A DNA stretch of 64,000 bases from Gemmatimonadaceae bacterium (GCA_036496605.1 DASXKV010000032.1:1-64000), one strand, 5' to 3'; shown: positions 1 through 7,952, counted from the first letter of the stretch. Numbers and translations: made by a program. The notes: generated from the letters alone by a model not told the origin.

Positions 1-1
1 G

Positions 2-199
2 ACGACGCTCGTTGCGCGTAACGGGTTCAAGAACTCGTCTGGTGTCGGCGTCCCAGGCGTGACCCCCGGGCCGGGCTACTGGTCGGCGACGGTTACGCAC
101 AGTCAGCTTTCTGGTTCGACCTGCGGTATCGGCGTGAACACCACGAGCCCGATCATCACCACGGCTGGCGATGGTGAGCCCGCCTGCTACGTGCCCTGA
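2..199 (+). CDS. C-terminal fragment of a type IV pilin-like protein (5' end outside window)
   Basis: An open frame enters from the left edge and stops at 197-199, giving the last 65 residues of a protein. The fragment carries a GYWSATVTH segment, two cysteines about 22 residues apart (in STCGIG and PACYVP) and a small-residue-rich tail. This pattern matches the variable C-terminal head of type IV major pilins and GspG-like pseudopilins, where a disulfide closes the D-region. The diagnostic N-terminal methylation motif and hydrophobic helix lie outside the window, so the assignment is by tail resemblance only. A strong hairpin terminator follows at once, consistent with the end of a highly expressed monocistronic pilin gene. 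Confidence 0.55.
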   Translation, partial: TTLVARNGFKNSSGVGVPGVTPGPGYWSATVTHSQLSGSTCGIGVNTTSPIITTAGDGEPACYVP

Positions 200-246
200 T
201 GCGTAGCCTGGACTGCGCAGAGCGCTGAGCGCGACGCGGAGGAACG

Positions 247-280
247 CCCCGTGACCAAGTCACGGGGTGTTTCCTTTTTC
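247..280 (+). terminator. Rho-independent terminator after the pilin-like gene
   Basis: A perfect 9-bp stem (CCCCGTGAC at 247-255 with GTCACGGGG at 259-267) closes a 3-nt loop and is followed by a T-rich run to about 280. It lies 48 nt after the stop codon of the pilin-like gene. Confidence 0.85.
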
Positions 281-321
281 ACGCCACGCTCCGCGAACGC
301 TCTACGCTAGGTTTCGCGGCC

Positions 322-1221
322 ATGCCGCCGATTCCTCCACCGCGCACGATCGGCTTTACGACGACGACGGACGTACCGCTCTACTGGTGCGCCTACGGAG
401 CCGAAGGCGGTGAGCGACTCCTCGTTTTGCATGGTGGCCCAGGCGCGCACCACGATTATCTCCTTCCGCAGATGCTGCGGCTCGCCTCGCCCGGTGGAGT
501 GGAATCGCGCGAACTACTCTTCTACGATCAGCGTGGCGGTGGACGGTCGCGCTCCGAGTCCCGTGACGGGGATGTAACCTGGCAGACGCAGGTGAAAGAT
601 CTGGAGCGCGTCGTCGACGAGCTGGAGGTTCGGCCGCTCACGGTCGTCGGCTACTCATGGGGTGGCCTGCTTGCGCTGCTCTTTGCGCGAGAGGCGGCGG
701 CGGGGCGAATCCGCATCAAACCATCTCGCCTGATTCTCGTCGATCCTGCACCAGTCGCGCGGCGCTTCCGTGATCAATTCGAGCGCGAGTTTGCTCGCCG
801 TCAGTCGGGTCCGGAGATTCAGGCACTGCGCGACGAGCTCGCGAGCTCCGCGCTCCGAGAACGGGACCTCGATGCCTACCGACAGCGAAGCTTCGAGCTA
901 AGCGTTGCCGGCTATTTTGCCGATCCTCGAAAGGCTCGGGATTTGACGCCCTTTCGAGTCACCGGACGAATTCAACAATCCGTTTGGGAGAGCCTCGGCA
1001 ACTATGATCTTCCGGCCGACCCTGCATTCCGCGCGATCAGTGTGCCGACACTCATTGTGCATGGCCGGCAGGACCCCATCCCTCTCGCATCGTCGCAGGA
1101 ATGCGCAAGTGCCCTTCACGCTAGATTGGTCGTCCTCGACGAGTGCGGTCACGTACCGTACGTCGAACAGCCCGACGGACTTTTCCGCGCGATCGAAGAT
1201 TTCCTCGTGTCGAAGAGCTGA
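322..1221 (+). CDS. Alpha/beta hydrolase, proline iminopeptidase-like (peptidase S33)
   Basis: A 299-residue serine hydrolase of the S33 family, which usually releases N-terminal proline or hydrolyses small esters or amides in the cytoplasm. The HGGPG oxyanion motif is at residues 37-41, DQRGGGRS at 69-76, and the nucleophile elbow GYSWGG places the catalytic serine at 112. Asp251 (in HGRQDP) and His277 (in ECGHVP) complete the triad. Length and motif spacing are normal for the family. No signal peptide is visible. It stands alone behind the pilin terminator, and the next gene starts 47 nt downstream. Peptidase and esterase activity cannot be told apart from sequence. Confidence 0.85.
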   Translation: MPPIPPPRTIGFTTTTDVPLYWCAYGAEGGERLLVLHGGPGAHHDYLLPQMLRLASPGGVESRELLFYDQRGGGRSRSESRDGDVTWQTQVKDLERVVDELEVRPLTVVGYSWGGLLALLFAREAAAGRIRIKPSRLILVDPAPVARRFRDQFEREFARRQSGPEIQALRDELASSALRERDLDAYRQRSFELSVAGYFADPRKARDLTPFRVTGRIQQSVWESLGNYDLPADPAFRAISVPTLIVHGRQDPIPLASSQECASALHARLVVLDECGHVPYVEQPDGLFRAIEDFLVSKS

Positions 1222-1268
1222 CTCCAACCTCTGCCTGCTCCCCGCCACTCGTCGATAAGCTTTAGGTA

Positions 1269-1724
1269 ATGCCGCTCCACGACGATACCGTCCAGCCGCA
1301 CGTGACCACGATCGATTACCAGGGTCGTCGGTACAGCGTTTCCTGTCGCATTGCCTTCGACGGTATCGAATACGTGGGACGGCTCTGGTTCGCAGACGAC
1401 GCGTGGGACGACACCGGTATTCCTGATCGCGGCGCTCTAGCCGGCCGGGATCGCGATGAAGTCATGAATCTGGCGAAGCGACTTTCACCCGCCGAGCTCG
1501 TCCTGCGCTATCGGCGCGCCCTTGCTGAGAAGCGACGCTTCGTCGGCTTGCGCAAGGTGACTGAAGAAGTGCTCTCGAAGATCCGTTACCTGAACCAGGT
1601 CGCCATCTCCATGCGCGCCGGCCTGCTCGACATGGATGGCGCAGCGCAGGAAATCGATCTCACCGAGAAGCAACTGCACGAGCTGATTGATCGGCTGAAG
1701 AGCTATGCGGGGGTGGAAAGCTGA
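1269..1724 (+). CDS. Hypothetical protein, beta-rich N-terminus and helical C-terminus
   Basis: 151 residues that I do not recognise as a named family. The first ~60 residues have alternating hydrophobic strands and aromatic residues (YQGRRYSVSCRI, YVGRLWFADDAW). Residues ~65-150 are predicted mostly helical and charged, ending in a leucine-rich stretch (TEKQLHELIDRLKSYAG). There is no signal peptide or membrane segment. The gene ends 10 nt before the PolX start, so the two are probably co-transcribed, which is the only hint to a role. Codon use resembles the neighbours, so it is likely a real gene. Confidence 0.7.
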   Translation: MPLHDDTVQPHVTTIDYQGRRYSVSCRIAFDGIEYVGRLWFADDAWDDTGIPDRGALAGRDRDEVMNLAKRLSPAELVLRYRRALAEKRRFVGLRKVTEEVLSKIRYLNQVAISMRAGLLDMDGAAQEIDLTEKQLHELIDRLKSYAGVES

Positions 1725-1734
1725 GGGCGCGCGA

Positions 1735-3465
1735 ATGGACAGCCGCACTGCCGCGCACATCCTCACCCAAATCGCCGCTTACCTCGAGCTGCGTGGCGAA
1801 AATCAGTACAAGGCACGTGCATACGAGACGGCGGCGAATGGCATTCTGGCCCTTGGCGTAGACGACATCGCTCCGCTCCTTGCCTCTGGCGAAATCGGCC
1901 GCGTACGCGGACTCGGCCCAGCCACCCTTGCCGTCGTTCGCGATCTCGTCGAGATCGGCTCCTCGCGCTACCTCGATCAGCTGCGCGAGTCGACACCCGA
2001 AGGCTTGCTCGACATGCTGCGCATTCCCGGCCTTTCTGCGCAGAAGATTCATAAGATCTATGAGGAGCTCCAGATCTCAGACGTCGGTCAGCTCGAGGAG
2101 GCTGCTCGAGACGGTCGACTCGCCAGGGTCCGCGGCTTTGGCCCGAAGAGCGCCGAGCGAATTCTCAAGGGCATTGCGTTCTCGCGCGAAGCCGGAACCC
2201 TCGAGCTCTATCACCGGGCGCGCATCGGGGCCGAGCATCTCGTGACGCTCGTGCGCGAGCACCCGGACATCGAGGAGGCGGTCATCGCGGGCGCGATCCG
2301 CCGCCATCGTGAGGTCGTGAGCGGAGTTTCGATCGTCGCGCAGTGTCGCACGGGTGCGGTACCCGAACACGTCGCGACATCTTTCACTCGTATCAGCAGT
2401 GTGCGAGAGGCCACCGGCGAGAACACCGACAGCGTCAACATTCACTTCGTCGACGGCGTCAGGCTCACGCTCCGCTGCATGTCGCCGGCGCGCTTTGCGA
2501 TTGCTCTCTGGCAGGCGACCGGCAGCGACGAGCACATCGAGCTCGTTAGGGCGCGCCTCGCCTTTCGCGGTCTATCCCTTATCGGCGACGAGCTGCTCGA
2601 GGCCACGCGTCCGATCGAGATCCCTAACGAGGAGGCGCTCTACCGCGCCGCTGGCCTCGACTACGTTGAGCCCGAGCTTCGCGAGGCGGAAGGTGAGGTC
2701 GATGCCGCGGCACGACATGAACTGCCGCGTTTGCTGGTGACGAGTGACATTCGCGGTGTGCTCCACTGCCATACGCACTACTCCGATGGCAAGAACTCGA
2801 TCGCCGAGATGGCTCGCGGCGCGCAATTGCGTGGCTGGAGCTATCTCGGAGTATCCGACCACTCCGCCGCGGCATTCTACGCGTCGGGATTATCGCGAGA
2901 GAAAGTCCTTGGTCAGCTCGAGGCGATTGACGAGTTGAACTCCGGCGCGACGGATTTCCGTGTACTCAAGGGAATCGAGGCCGATATCCTCGCCGATGGC
3001 CGGCTCGATTACGACGCCGAGCTGCTTGCGCAATTCGATTTCGTGATCGGATCCATTCACTCTCGCTTTGGCATGAATGGTCCAGCGATGACGGAGCGTG
3101 TGCTGCGCGCGCTCGACGATCCCTTTCTCACGGTGCTCGCGCATCCGACTGGCCGTCTCCTGCTCTCTCGAGACGCGTACGCCATCGACGTTGATGCCGT
3201 GATCGAGAAAGCCGCCGCTGTTGGCGTGGCCGTCGAGTTGAACGCGGACCCACATCGACTCGATCTGGACTGGCGGCATCTGATCGAGGCCAAGCGGCGC
3301 GGGGCGACGGTAGCCCTCGGCCCCGACGCGCACTCCGTGAATGCGCTCGATAACGTGGTCATTGGCGTGGGCATGGCGCGGAAAGGATGGCTCGAGGCGA
3401 GCGACCTGCTCAACACTCGTGACGCCGATGGCGTGATCACCTTCGCACGGAGTCGGCGGCGTTAG
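1735..3465 (+). CDS. polX: PolX-family protein with intact PHP domain and apparently inactivated polymerase domain
   Basis: 576 residues with the full PolX layout: N-terminal helix-hairpin-helix repeats (GRVRGLGP near 57, RVRGFGPKSA near 132), a nucleotidyltransferase domain (~165-325) and a C-terminal PHP domain (~340-570). The PHP metal motifs are all present: LHCHTHYSDG, VSDHS, KGIEADI, GSIHS, LAHPTGR, ELNADPHR and GPDAHS. In the polymerase domain the usual GDxD aspartate pair is replaced by SGVSI (residues 196-200, about 2320-2334), and the third aspartate, normally in a VDLRV context, is Thr245 (about 2467). All three metal-binding carboxylates therefore look lost while the fold markers (GAIRRHRE, TGSDEH) remain. 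The start is set at the ATG 10 nt after the preceding stop; an upstream in-frame ATG at 1705 would overlap that gene. The gene lies 10 nt before nth, suggesting a base-excision-repair role. Confidence 0.88.
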   Translation: MDSRTAAHILTQIAAYLELRGENQYKARAYETAANGILALGVDDIAPLLASGEIGRVRGLGPATLAVVRDLVEIGSSRYLDQLRESTPEGLLDMLRIPGLSAQKIHKIYEELQISDVGQLEEAARDGRLARVRGFGPKSAERILKGIAFSREAGTLELYHRARIGAEHLVTLVREHPDIEEAVIAGAIRRHREVVSGVSIVAQCRTGAVPEHVATSFTRISSVREATGENTDSVNIHFVDGVRLTLRCMSPARFAIALWQATGSDEHIELVRARLAFRGLSLIGDELLEATRPIEIPNEEALYRAAGLDYVEPELREAEGEVDAAARHELPRLLVTSDIRGVLHCHTHYSDGKNSIAEMARGAQLRGWSYLGVSDHSAAAFYASGLSREKVLGQLEAIDELNSGATDFRVLKGIEADILADGRLDYDAELLAQFDFVIGSIHSRFGMNGPAMTERVLRALDDPFLTVLAHPTGRLLLSRDAYAIDVDAVIEKAAAVGVAVELNADPHRLDLDWRHLIEAKRRGATVALGPDAHSVNALDNVVIGVGMARKGWLEASDLLNTRDADGVITFARSRRR

Positions 3466-3475
3466 CTTTCGTGCC

Positions 3476-4297
3476 ATGCGCAACAAGCGAAATCCACCGC
3501 GACAACCACTCTCGCAATCGCGGCCCGCGGCGATGAAGAAGCGCATGCCGACATCGAAGACGGCGAAGCCGTTGCGCGGCAAGTCGAGTCCGAAAGTCCC
3601 GCGTGGCGCCTCCGCCAGCGGCCCGACAGCGAGACGACGTGGACGCATCCCAGCCTCGCGGCGCGCTCCGGCGGCCGTGCGCGCACCACAGATCTATGAT
3701 CGTCTGCATCGAGCCTATCCCGATGCGCATTGTGCGCTGAATTTCGAGTCTCCATATCAGCTGCTCGTCGCGACGATCCTCAGCGCGCAGTGCACCGACA
3801 AGCGCGTGAACATCGTAACGCCGGCGCTCTTCCGTCGTTATGCAGGCCCCGCCGAACTTGCCGCGGCGAAGCCGGAAGAGCTCGAGGAGATGATCAAGAG
3901 CACCGGCTTCTTCCGCAGCAAATCGAAGAGCTTGATCGGCATGGCCACGGCGATCGCCCAGCAGCACGCTGGCGCAGTGCCATCCGAGATGGGGCAACTC
4001 GTCGACTTGCCTGGCGTTGGTCGCAAAACGGCGAACGTCATTCTCGGGAATGCGTTCGACCGCAATGAAGGAATCGTCGTCGACACACACGTGACGCGAT
4101 TGAGCCAGCGACTCGCGCTCACGAAGCACACCGAGCCAGTGAAGATCGAGCAGGACCTGATGCGGCTCTTCCCCCGCGATCAGTGGACGCTGCTCGCTCA
4201 TCTGCTCATCGAGCACGGGCGGCAGATCTGTATCGCCCGCGCGCCGAAATGCGATCAGTGCGTGCTCAGTGACCTTTGCCCATCGTCGAGAGTATAG
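3476..4297 (+). CDS. nth: Endonuclease III (DNA glycosylase/AP lyase) with a basic N-terminal extension
   Basis: A bifunctional glycosylase that removes oxidised pyrimidines and cuts the abasic site by beta-elimination. The helix-hairpin-helix LPGVGRKT carries the catalytic Lys184, and VVDTHV supplies Asp203. The C-terminal [4Fe-4S] loop has Cys252, 259, 262 and 268 with the classic C-x6-C-x2-C-x5-C spacing. The first ~70 residues are very rich in Lys, Arg, Ser and Pro and are absent from the compact E. coli enzyme. Internal ATGs at 3533 and 3545 would shorten but not remove this tail. It follows polX by 10 nt. Confidence 0.93.
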   Translation: MRNKRNPPRQPLSQSRPAAMKKRMPTSKTAKPLRGKSSPKVPRGASASGPTARRRGRIPASRRAPAAVRAPQIYDRLHRAYPDAHCALNFESPYQLLVATILSAQCTDKRVNIVTPALFRRYAGPAELAAAKPEELEEMIKSTGFFRSKSKSLIGMATAIAQQHAGAVPSEMGQLVDLPGVGRKTANVILGNAFDRNEGIVVDTHVTRLSQRLALTKHTEPVKIEQDLMRLFPRDQWTLLAHLLIEHGRQICIARAPKCDQCVLSDLCPSSRV

Positions 4298-4356
4298 TTG
4301 GCGACGTCCGAGTCGCGCCGTTTTTCGCGCGAGCTCTTGCACCGACTCTTACCTCG

Positions 4357-4833
4357 ATGATGACGACTCGCCGACTCGCCACCTTCTCGATCGTAACTCT
4401 ACTCGCCGCCTGCGCACACTCTTCGCCGTCCTTGACGCCGGAACCGCAAGTCGGCGCGCGCATCGCCGGCCCCCTCACCCCTGGCGATTGCGTCGAAGCA
4501 CGTCGCCGCGCTGCACTGCAACCGGATCTCGAGGTCGAGCGGATTCCCGCCGTCGTCTCGATGAAGCCGGTGCCGTTCAGGGATGTCCCCGAGTCTGCCC
4601 TCCGCAAGGATGGCAGCGCCGAGATCAAGATCGACGTCGTCGTCGACACCCTCGGCCATCCGGACATGAAGACGTTCAAAGTTGTGAAAGTCTCCAGCAA
4701 GTGGTTCACCCAGAACGTCCGCAGCGTGATGCCGAGGTGGACGTTCACGCCGGCGCTCCTGGCAGGCTGCAGGGTCCCACGCGTGTACCACTTCATGTCG
4801 TCGTTGCCGGCTCGAACGAGCAGCACCCGCTAA
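4357..4833 (+). CDS. Lipoprotein with TonB C-terminal-like domain
   Basis: About 158 residues from the tandem ATGs at 4357/4360. An N-terminal signal (MTTRRLATFSIVTLLAAC) ends in a lipobox with the lipidated cysteine, so the protein is probably membrane anchored. The C-terminal half (GSAEIKIDVVVDTLGHPD, then SKWFTQNVRSVMPRWTFTPA) matches the TonB C-terminal fold seen in energy transducers and in stand-alone lipoproteins. No N-terminal TonB transmembrane helix with proline-rich spacer is present, so it is not a classical TonB. An in-frame ATG at 4276 would overlap nth and would bury the signal peptide, so it is rejected. Confidence 0.75.
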   Translation: MMTTRRLATFSIVTLLAACAHSSPSLTPEPQVGARIAGPLTPGDCVEARRRAALQPDLEVERIPAVVSMKPVPFRDVPESALRKDGSAEIKIDVVVDTLGHPDMKTFKVVKVSSKWFTQNVRSVMPRWTFTPALLAGCRVPRVYHFMSSLPARTSSTR

Positions 4834-4903
4834 TCGACTCTCGGCAGGAACAGAGATCAGGATTCCGCGAGTGCTCGAATTGGAGCGATTCATGATTAGG
4901 TTA

Positions 4904-4934
4904 GGTGGTTGCACTCTATAACGGACCAACCACC
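4904..4934. repeat. Short inverted repeat in the cyclophilin promoter region
   Basis: GGTGGTTG (4904-4911) faces CCAACCACC (4926-4934) across a 14-nt AT-rich loop, directly upstream of the cyclophilin start. The arms use the same TTGGTGG alphabet as the larger intergenic repeats elsewhere in the window, so this may be a short member of that family or a local regulatory hairpin. Confidence 0.4.
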
Positions 4935-4942
4935 GGACCCAC

Positions 4943-5401
4943 GTGAAACGCGCCACATTCGATACCAATCGCGGCTCGATGGTCGCCGATCTATACGAAA
5001 AGGACGCCCCCAAGACCGTCGAGAACTTCGAGAAGCTCGCCAACAGCGGCTTCTACGATGGCGTCAAGTTCCATCGCGTCGTTCCCGATTTTGTCATCCA
5101 GGGCGGAGATCCGAACTCGCGCGATCTGCCTCCGGGCGATCCCCAAATCGGTCGAGGCGGCCCAGGCTACCAGATCAAATGCGAAACGGCTGGGAATCCT
5201 CGCACGCACGAGGCCGGCGCTCTGTCGATGGCGCACGCCGGCAAGGATACTGGTGGCAGCCAGTTCTTCATCGTCCTCAACGACGCCAATTGCCGTCACC
5301 TGAACGGTAAACACACCGTCTTCGGCAAAGTCGTCGAGGGACTCGACGTAGTCAAGAAGATCAAGCAGAACGACGTCATCAATAGCGTGCGCGTCGCCTA
5401 A
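4943..5401 (+). CDS. Peptidyl-prolyl cis-trans isomerase, cyclophilin type
   Basis: 152 residues, a single-domain cyclophilin that catalyses prolyl isomerisation during protein folding. Diagnostic motifs are [15 protein letters not shown] (~48-62), GYQIKCE, a GGSQFFI active-site strand (~105) and [10 protein letters not shown] (~124). There is no signal peptide, so it is cytoplasmic, like PpiB. It is compact, at the lower end of the family's length range. The stop codon lies within a copy of the CCTAACG motif described in the findings. A small membrane protein follows 26 nt downstream. Confidence 0.9.
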   Translation: MKRATFDTNRGSMVADLYEKDAPKTVENFEKLANSGFYDGVKFHRVVPDFVIQGGDPNSRDLPPGDPQIGRGGPGYQIKCETAGNPRTHEAGALSMAHAGKDTGGSQFFIVLNDANCRHLNGKHTVFGKVVEGLDVVKKIKQNDVINSVRVA

Positions 5402-5427
5402 CGAACGCTCACGACCATCCTCTCGCC

Positions 5428-5616
5428 ATGGCTGACACACATTCCGTCGCACACGACCAGCACCCTACGCACGCCGCGCGCGGCTCCGACATGATCGCCG
5501 CGTTCGCCGGTCTCATCATCGGCGTCGTTGTGCTCGTTCTACTGGTCGTCACGATCGTTAAGCTCACCAACCGTCACTACGAATCCGAGAAGCCCGCGGC
5601 CGCCGAGAGTAGGTGA
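5428..5616 (+). CDS. Small single-pass membrane protein
   Basis: 62 residues: a His-rich soluble N-terminus of ~20 residues, one strong hydrophobic helix (about 23-46, AFAGLIIGVVVLVLLVVTIV) and a short charged tail. No family is recognised. The helix and the position 26 nt after the cyclophilin gene support a real gene, but its small size leaves doubt. Its stop is 2 nt before the TTGGTGG tandem repeat. Confidence 0.55.
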   Translation: MADTHSVAHDQHPTHAARGSDMIAAFAGLIIGVVVLVLLVVTIVKLTNRHYESEKPAAAESR

Positions 5617-5618
5617 TG

Positions 5619-5697
5619 TTGGTGGTTGGTGGTTGGTGGTTGGTGGTTGGTGGTTGGTGGTTGGTGGTTGGTGGTTGGTGGTTGGTGGTTGGTGGTT
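5619..5697. repeat. Tandem heptamer repeat (TTGGTGG), about 11 copies
   Basis: Eleven uninterrupted copies of TTGGTGG plus two bases, with no mismatches. The G-rich strand has many GG runs separated by 1-2 bases, so it could form two-tier G-quadruplexes. It lies between convergent genes. A C-rich partner (CACCAGCTACCAGCCACCAG and onward, 5725-5760) follows, so the whole could fold as a hairpin in RNA. Perfect tandem arrays of this kind are prone to slippage and may vary in copy number between strains. Confidence 0.95.
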
Positions 5698-5754
5698 GAC
5701 CGTTCGCTCTGACGAGTAGCGAATCACCAGCTACCAGCCACCAGCACCGACCAG

Positions 5755-6654
5755 TCACCCTCGCAGGTGTCTCAAGAACCTCGCGGGATCGTTCAGAAAG
5801 TCGCGAGTGAGCACCACGTGATCGAGCTCCTCGAATCGCACCGACTCGATCGGCACGCGATCGCAGCTGTAGATCAGGGCGTTCGGAAACGCGAGGAGGA
5901 TCGGCGAGTGCGTGGCGATGATGAACTGCGCGTCCTGCCCGATCATGTCGCCGATCATCGCGATCAGCGCGAGTTGGCTCTGTGGCGAGAGCGGTGCTTC
6001 CGGCTCGTCGAGGAGATAGAGACCGCCCGGCACGAACCGCGACACGAACAACTTGAGAAAACTCTGACCATGTGAGTTTGCGTCGAGATCGACGCCGTAG
6101 CGTTCCTCCATTTCGGCGAGTGATCGTTTGACCGGCAACTGGGCGAAGCCCTTCGCATAGGCCGACCGGTCCGCATATTCGACATCAATATCGGCAAGCC
6201 GGGTCAGGAAGTCCGCTCGCATCTTGGCCAAGGATTTCGTGAACCCGAAGAAATCCTCGGCGCGAAGGAAGAATCCGCGACGCGTACGCTGGCGCCACAC
6301 GAGCTTCAGCGAACGGCCCAGGGCGCGTTGGGCGCTCAGGGTCTCATCGTCCTTCACGACGGCGCTCCCAACCGCTGGCAATCCCGCTGCGGCAGCAATC
6401 CCCTCGAGAATGGTCGACTTCCCCGAGCCATTTTCCCCGACAAAGAACGTCACCGGCGCGTCCACCGACAGCTTTTCCAGCTCGCGCACCACCGGCACGC
6501 TGAACGGGAATCGCTGGGAACTCTCGTCCGACGGTGCGGACTTGGCTACCGAACGGAGGTGAGGCAAGGGATCGTCGTTGACAGTGGTGTGTAGCTGCTG
6601 GAAGTGATTGGCGGCCGATGCCGCATAGTGTTCTATTCCCCGCTCACGCGCCAC
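5755..6654 (-). CDS. AAA-family ATPase (small SMC/OLD-like NTPase)
   Basis: A P-loop ATPase of the short stand-alone AAA_23/OLD-like type. Walker A is GENGSGKST. Walker B with adjoining signature is LYLLDEPEAPLSP, and a downstream FIIATHSPILLAFP carries the sensor/H-loop. No nuclease or coiled-coil domain is joined to it. Partners and substrate are unknown; relatives are sometimes annotated as predicted ATPases of toxin-antitoxin or repair type, which I cannot confirm. The start is uncertain. The frame stays open upstream to 6777, but ATG 6717 would overlap the divergent HD-domain gene, so GTG 6654 is used here. The conserved family region begins near PLPHLRSV (about 6570). Confidence 0.75.
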   Translation of the reverse strand: MARERGIEHYAASAANHFQQLHTTVNDDPLPHLRSVAKSAPSDESSQRFPFSVPVVRELEKLSVDAPVTFFVGENGSGKSTILEGIAAAAGLPAVGSAVVKDDETLSAQRALGRSLKLVWRQRTRRGFFLRAEDFFGFTKSLAKMRADFLTRLADIDVEYADRSAYAKGFAQLPVKRSLAEMEERYGVDLDANSHGQSFLKLFVSRFVPGGLYLLDEPEAPLSPQSQLALIAMIGDMIGQDAQFIIATHSPILLAFPNALIYSCDRVPIESVRFEELDHVVLTRDFLNDPARFLRHLRG

Positions 6655-6679
6655 GATCGTCGCTACACGCTCAAAGCCA

Positions 6680-7270
6680 ATGCCTTTGCCCACCCGCGCC
6701 GAAGCGATGGCGCTCATGCACGAGTACACGGCCAGCGAGTCGCTGCGGAAGCACATGCTGGCCGTCGAGGCCGCCATGCGCGCCTACGCCGACAAATTTG
6801 GTGAGGATCCCGAGCGATGGGGTCTCGCCGGATTGATCCACGATTTCGATTACGAGCGTTATCCTAACGCTGCCCATTCGGCGACCGAGGAACATCCGGC
6901 ACATGGCGTTCGCATGTTGCGCGAGCGCGGTTGGCCTGATGACATCTTGCAGGCCATACTCGGCCACGCGACCTACTGCGGCGCCGCTCGCGAAACGGCG
7001 ATGGCGAAAGCCCTCTTCGCCGTCGACGAGCTCACTGGGCTGGTCACCGCCACGGCGCTCGTGCGCCCGTCGAAGAGCCTTCACGAGGTCGACGCCCGTT
7101 CCGTTCGAAAGAAAATGAAAGACAAGGCGTTCGCTCGCGGCGTGAACCGCGACGATGTGTTGTTGGGCGCTCAGGAGCTCGGCGTCGACCTCGACGCGCA
7201 CATCCAATTCGTGATTGACGCGATGCGTGCGCGAGCGGCCGAACTCGGGCTCGATGGCCGCGGTGTCTGA
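6680..7270 (+). CDS. HD-domain protein (predicted metal-dependent phosphohydrolase)
   Basis: 196 residues of the HD superfamily. A histidine in LRKHMLAVEAAM, the GLIHDFDYE HD pair, an ILGHATYCG histidine and a later aspartate in FAVDELTG make a complete metal site. The overall pattern matches the group annotated as HDIG-domain hydrolases of unknown substrate. No GYP motif is present, so it is not a c-di-GMP phosphodiesterase of the HD-GYP kind seen elsewhere in this window. It is divergent from the AAA ATPase and precedes the sigma factor gene by about 80 nt. Confidence 0.8.
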   Translation: MPLPTRAEAMALMHEYTASESLRKHMLAVEAAMRAYADKFGEDPERWGLAGLIHDFDYERYPNAAHSATEEHPAHGVRMLRERGWPDDILQAILGHATYCGAARETAMAKALFAVDELTGLVTATALVRPSKSLHEVDARSVRKKMKDKAFARGVNRDDVLLGAQELGVDLDAHIQFVIDAMRARAAELGLDGRGV

Positions 7271-7349
7271 GTGCAAACCGCCGTTTTCAACGCCGGGCAC
7301 CCACTCGCCGTACAACGAGTGGACATTGGCAGGAGTTCACAGAGCAAGG

Positions 7350-7952
7350 ATGACCGCAGCAACCGCAGTCCAATCAAGCTTCGCGATGCCGTCATCATCT
7401 GACGGCGATCCGCGAAGGAGCTCGGACGAACGGGCACTGGTGGTGTCGGCCCAGCAAGGAAGTAGCGAGGCCTTCGCCGCGCTGGTGCGGCTGCATCAGC
7501 GGCGCGCCTACGCCGTCTGCCGAGCGATCGTGCTCACCCACGAGGACGCGGAAGACGCGGTGCAAGAGGGCTTCCTCCACGCATTTCGCGCGTTGGATCG
7601 TTTTCTTCCCGATCAGCCCTTCGGGGCCTGGCTCTATCGCATCATGGCCAACGCGTCGCTCGATCTCGTGCGGCGACGCAAGGTGCGCGATGCGGACGAG
7701 CTGTCGGAATCGTCGCCCGCTCCCTTCCGGGACCCGGGCGAAGCGGACGAGTTGAGGCGTCGACTGACGGAGGCGCTCACCCGGCTGACGGATCGACAGC
7801 GTTCGGTGATCGTCCTGCACGATGTAGAAGGATTTACTCATGGTGAGATCGGTTCGATGCTCGGCATTCCCGAGGGAACGGCGCGATCGGATCTGCACCA
7901 TGCACGGGCGGCGTTGCGGCGGCTGTTGAAGGACGTACGGAGTGACATATGA
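7350..7952 (+). CDS. ECF-type RNA polymerase sigma factor
   Basis: About 200 residues with sigma region 2 (LTHEDAEDAVQEGFLHAFRAL, then GAWLYRIMANASLDLVRRR) and region 4 (LTDRQRSVIVLHDVEGFTHGEI, then IPEGTARSDLHHARAALR). This is the ECF (sigma-24/RpoE) architecture, used for envelope and stress responses. ATG 7350 is chosen because the upstream in-frame start at 7215 overlaps the HD-domain gene. ATG 7386 is an alternative. The stop overlaps the next start (ATGA), and four overlapping genes follow, implying that this factor controls the downstream envelope and efflux genes. Confidence 0.88.
   Translation: MTAATAVQSSFAMPSSSDGDPRRSSDERALVVSAQQGSSEAFAALVRLHQRRAYAVCRAIVLTHEDAEDAVQEGFLHAFRALDRFLPDQPFGAWLYRIMANASLDLVRRRKVRDADELSESSPAPFRDPGEADELRRRLTEALTRLTDRQRSVIVLHDVEGFTHGEIGSMLGIPEGTARSDLHHARAALRRLLKDVRSDI

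Noticed and set aside
3437-4342. 301-residue minus-strand frame opposite nth
   Set aside because: Antisense shadow; nth has all catalytic and iron-sulfur residues on the plus strand.
5619-5697. CRISPR array
   Set aside because: Repeats are contiguous 7-mers without spacers, and no cas genes are present. The 21-bp array also lacks spacers.
5528-5758. Small frames reading GGWWLVV- or TTNHQPP-type repeats
   Set aside because: They are translations of the TTGGTGG tandem repeat, open in many frames because the array lacks stops.
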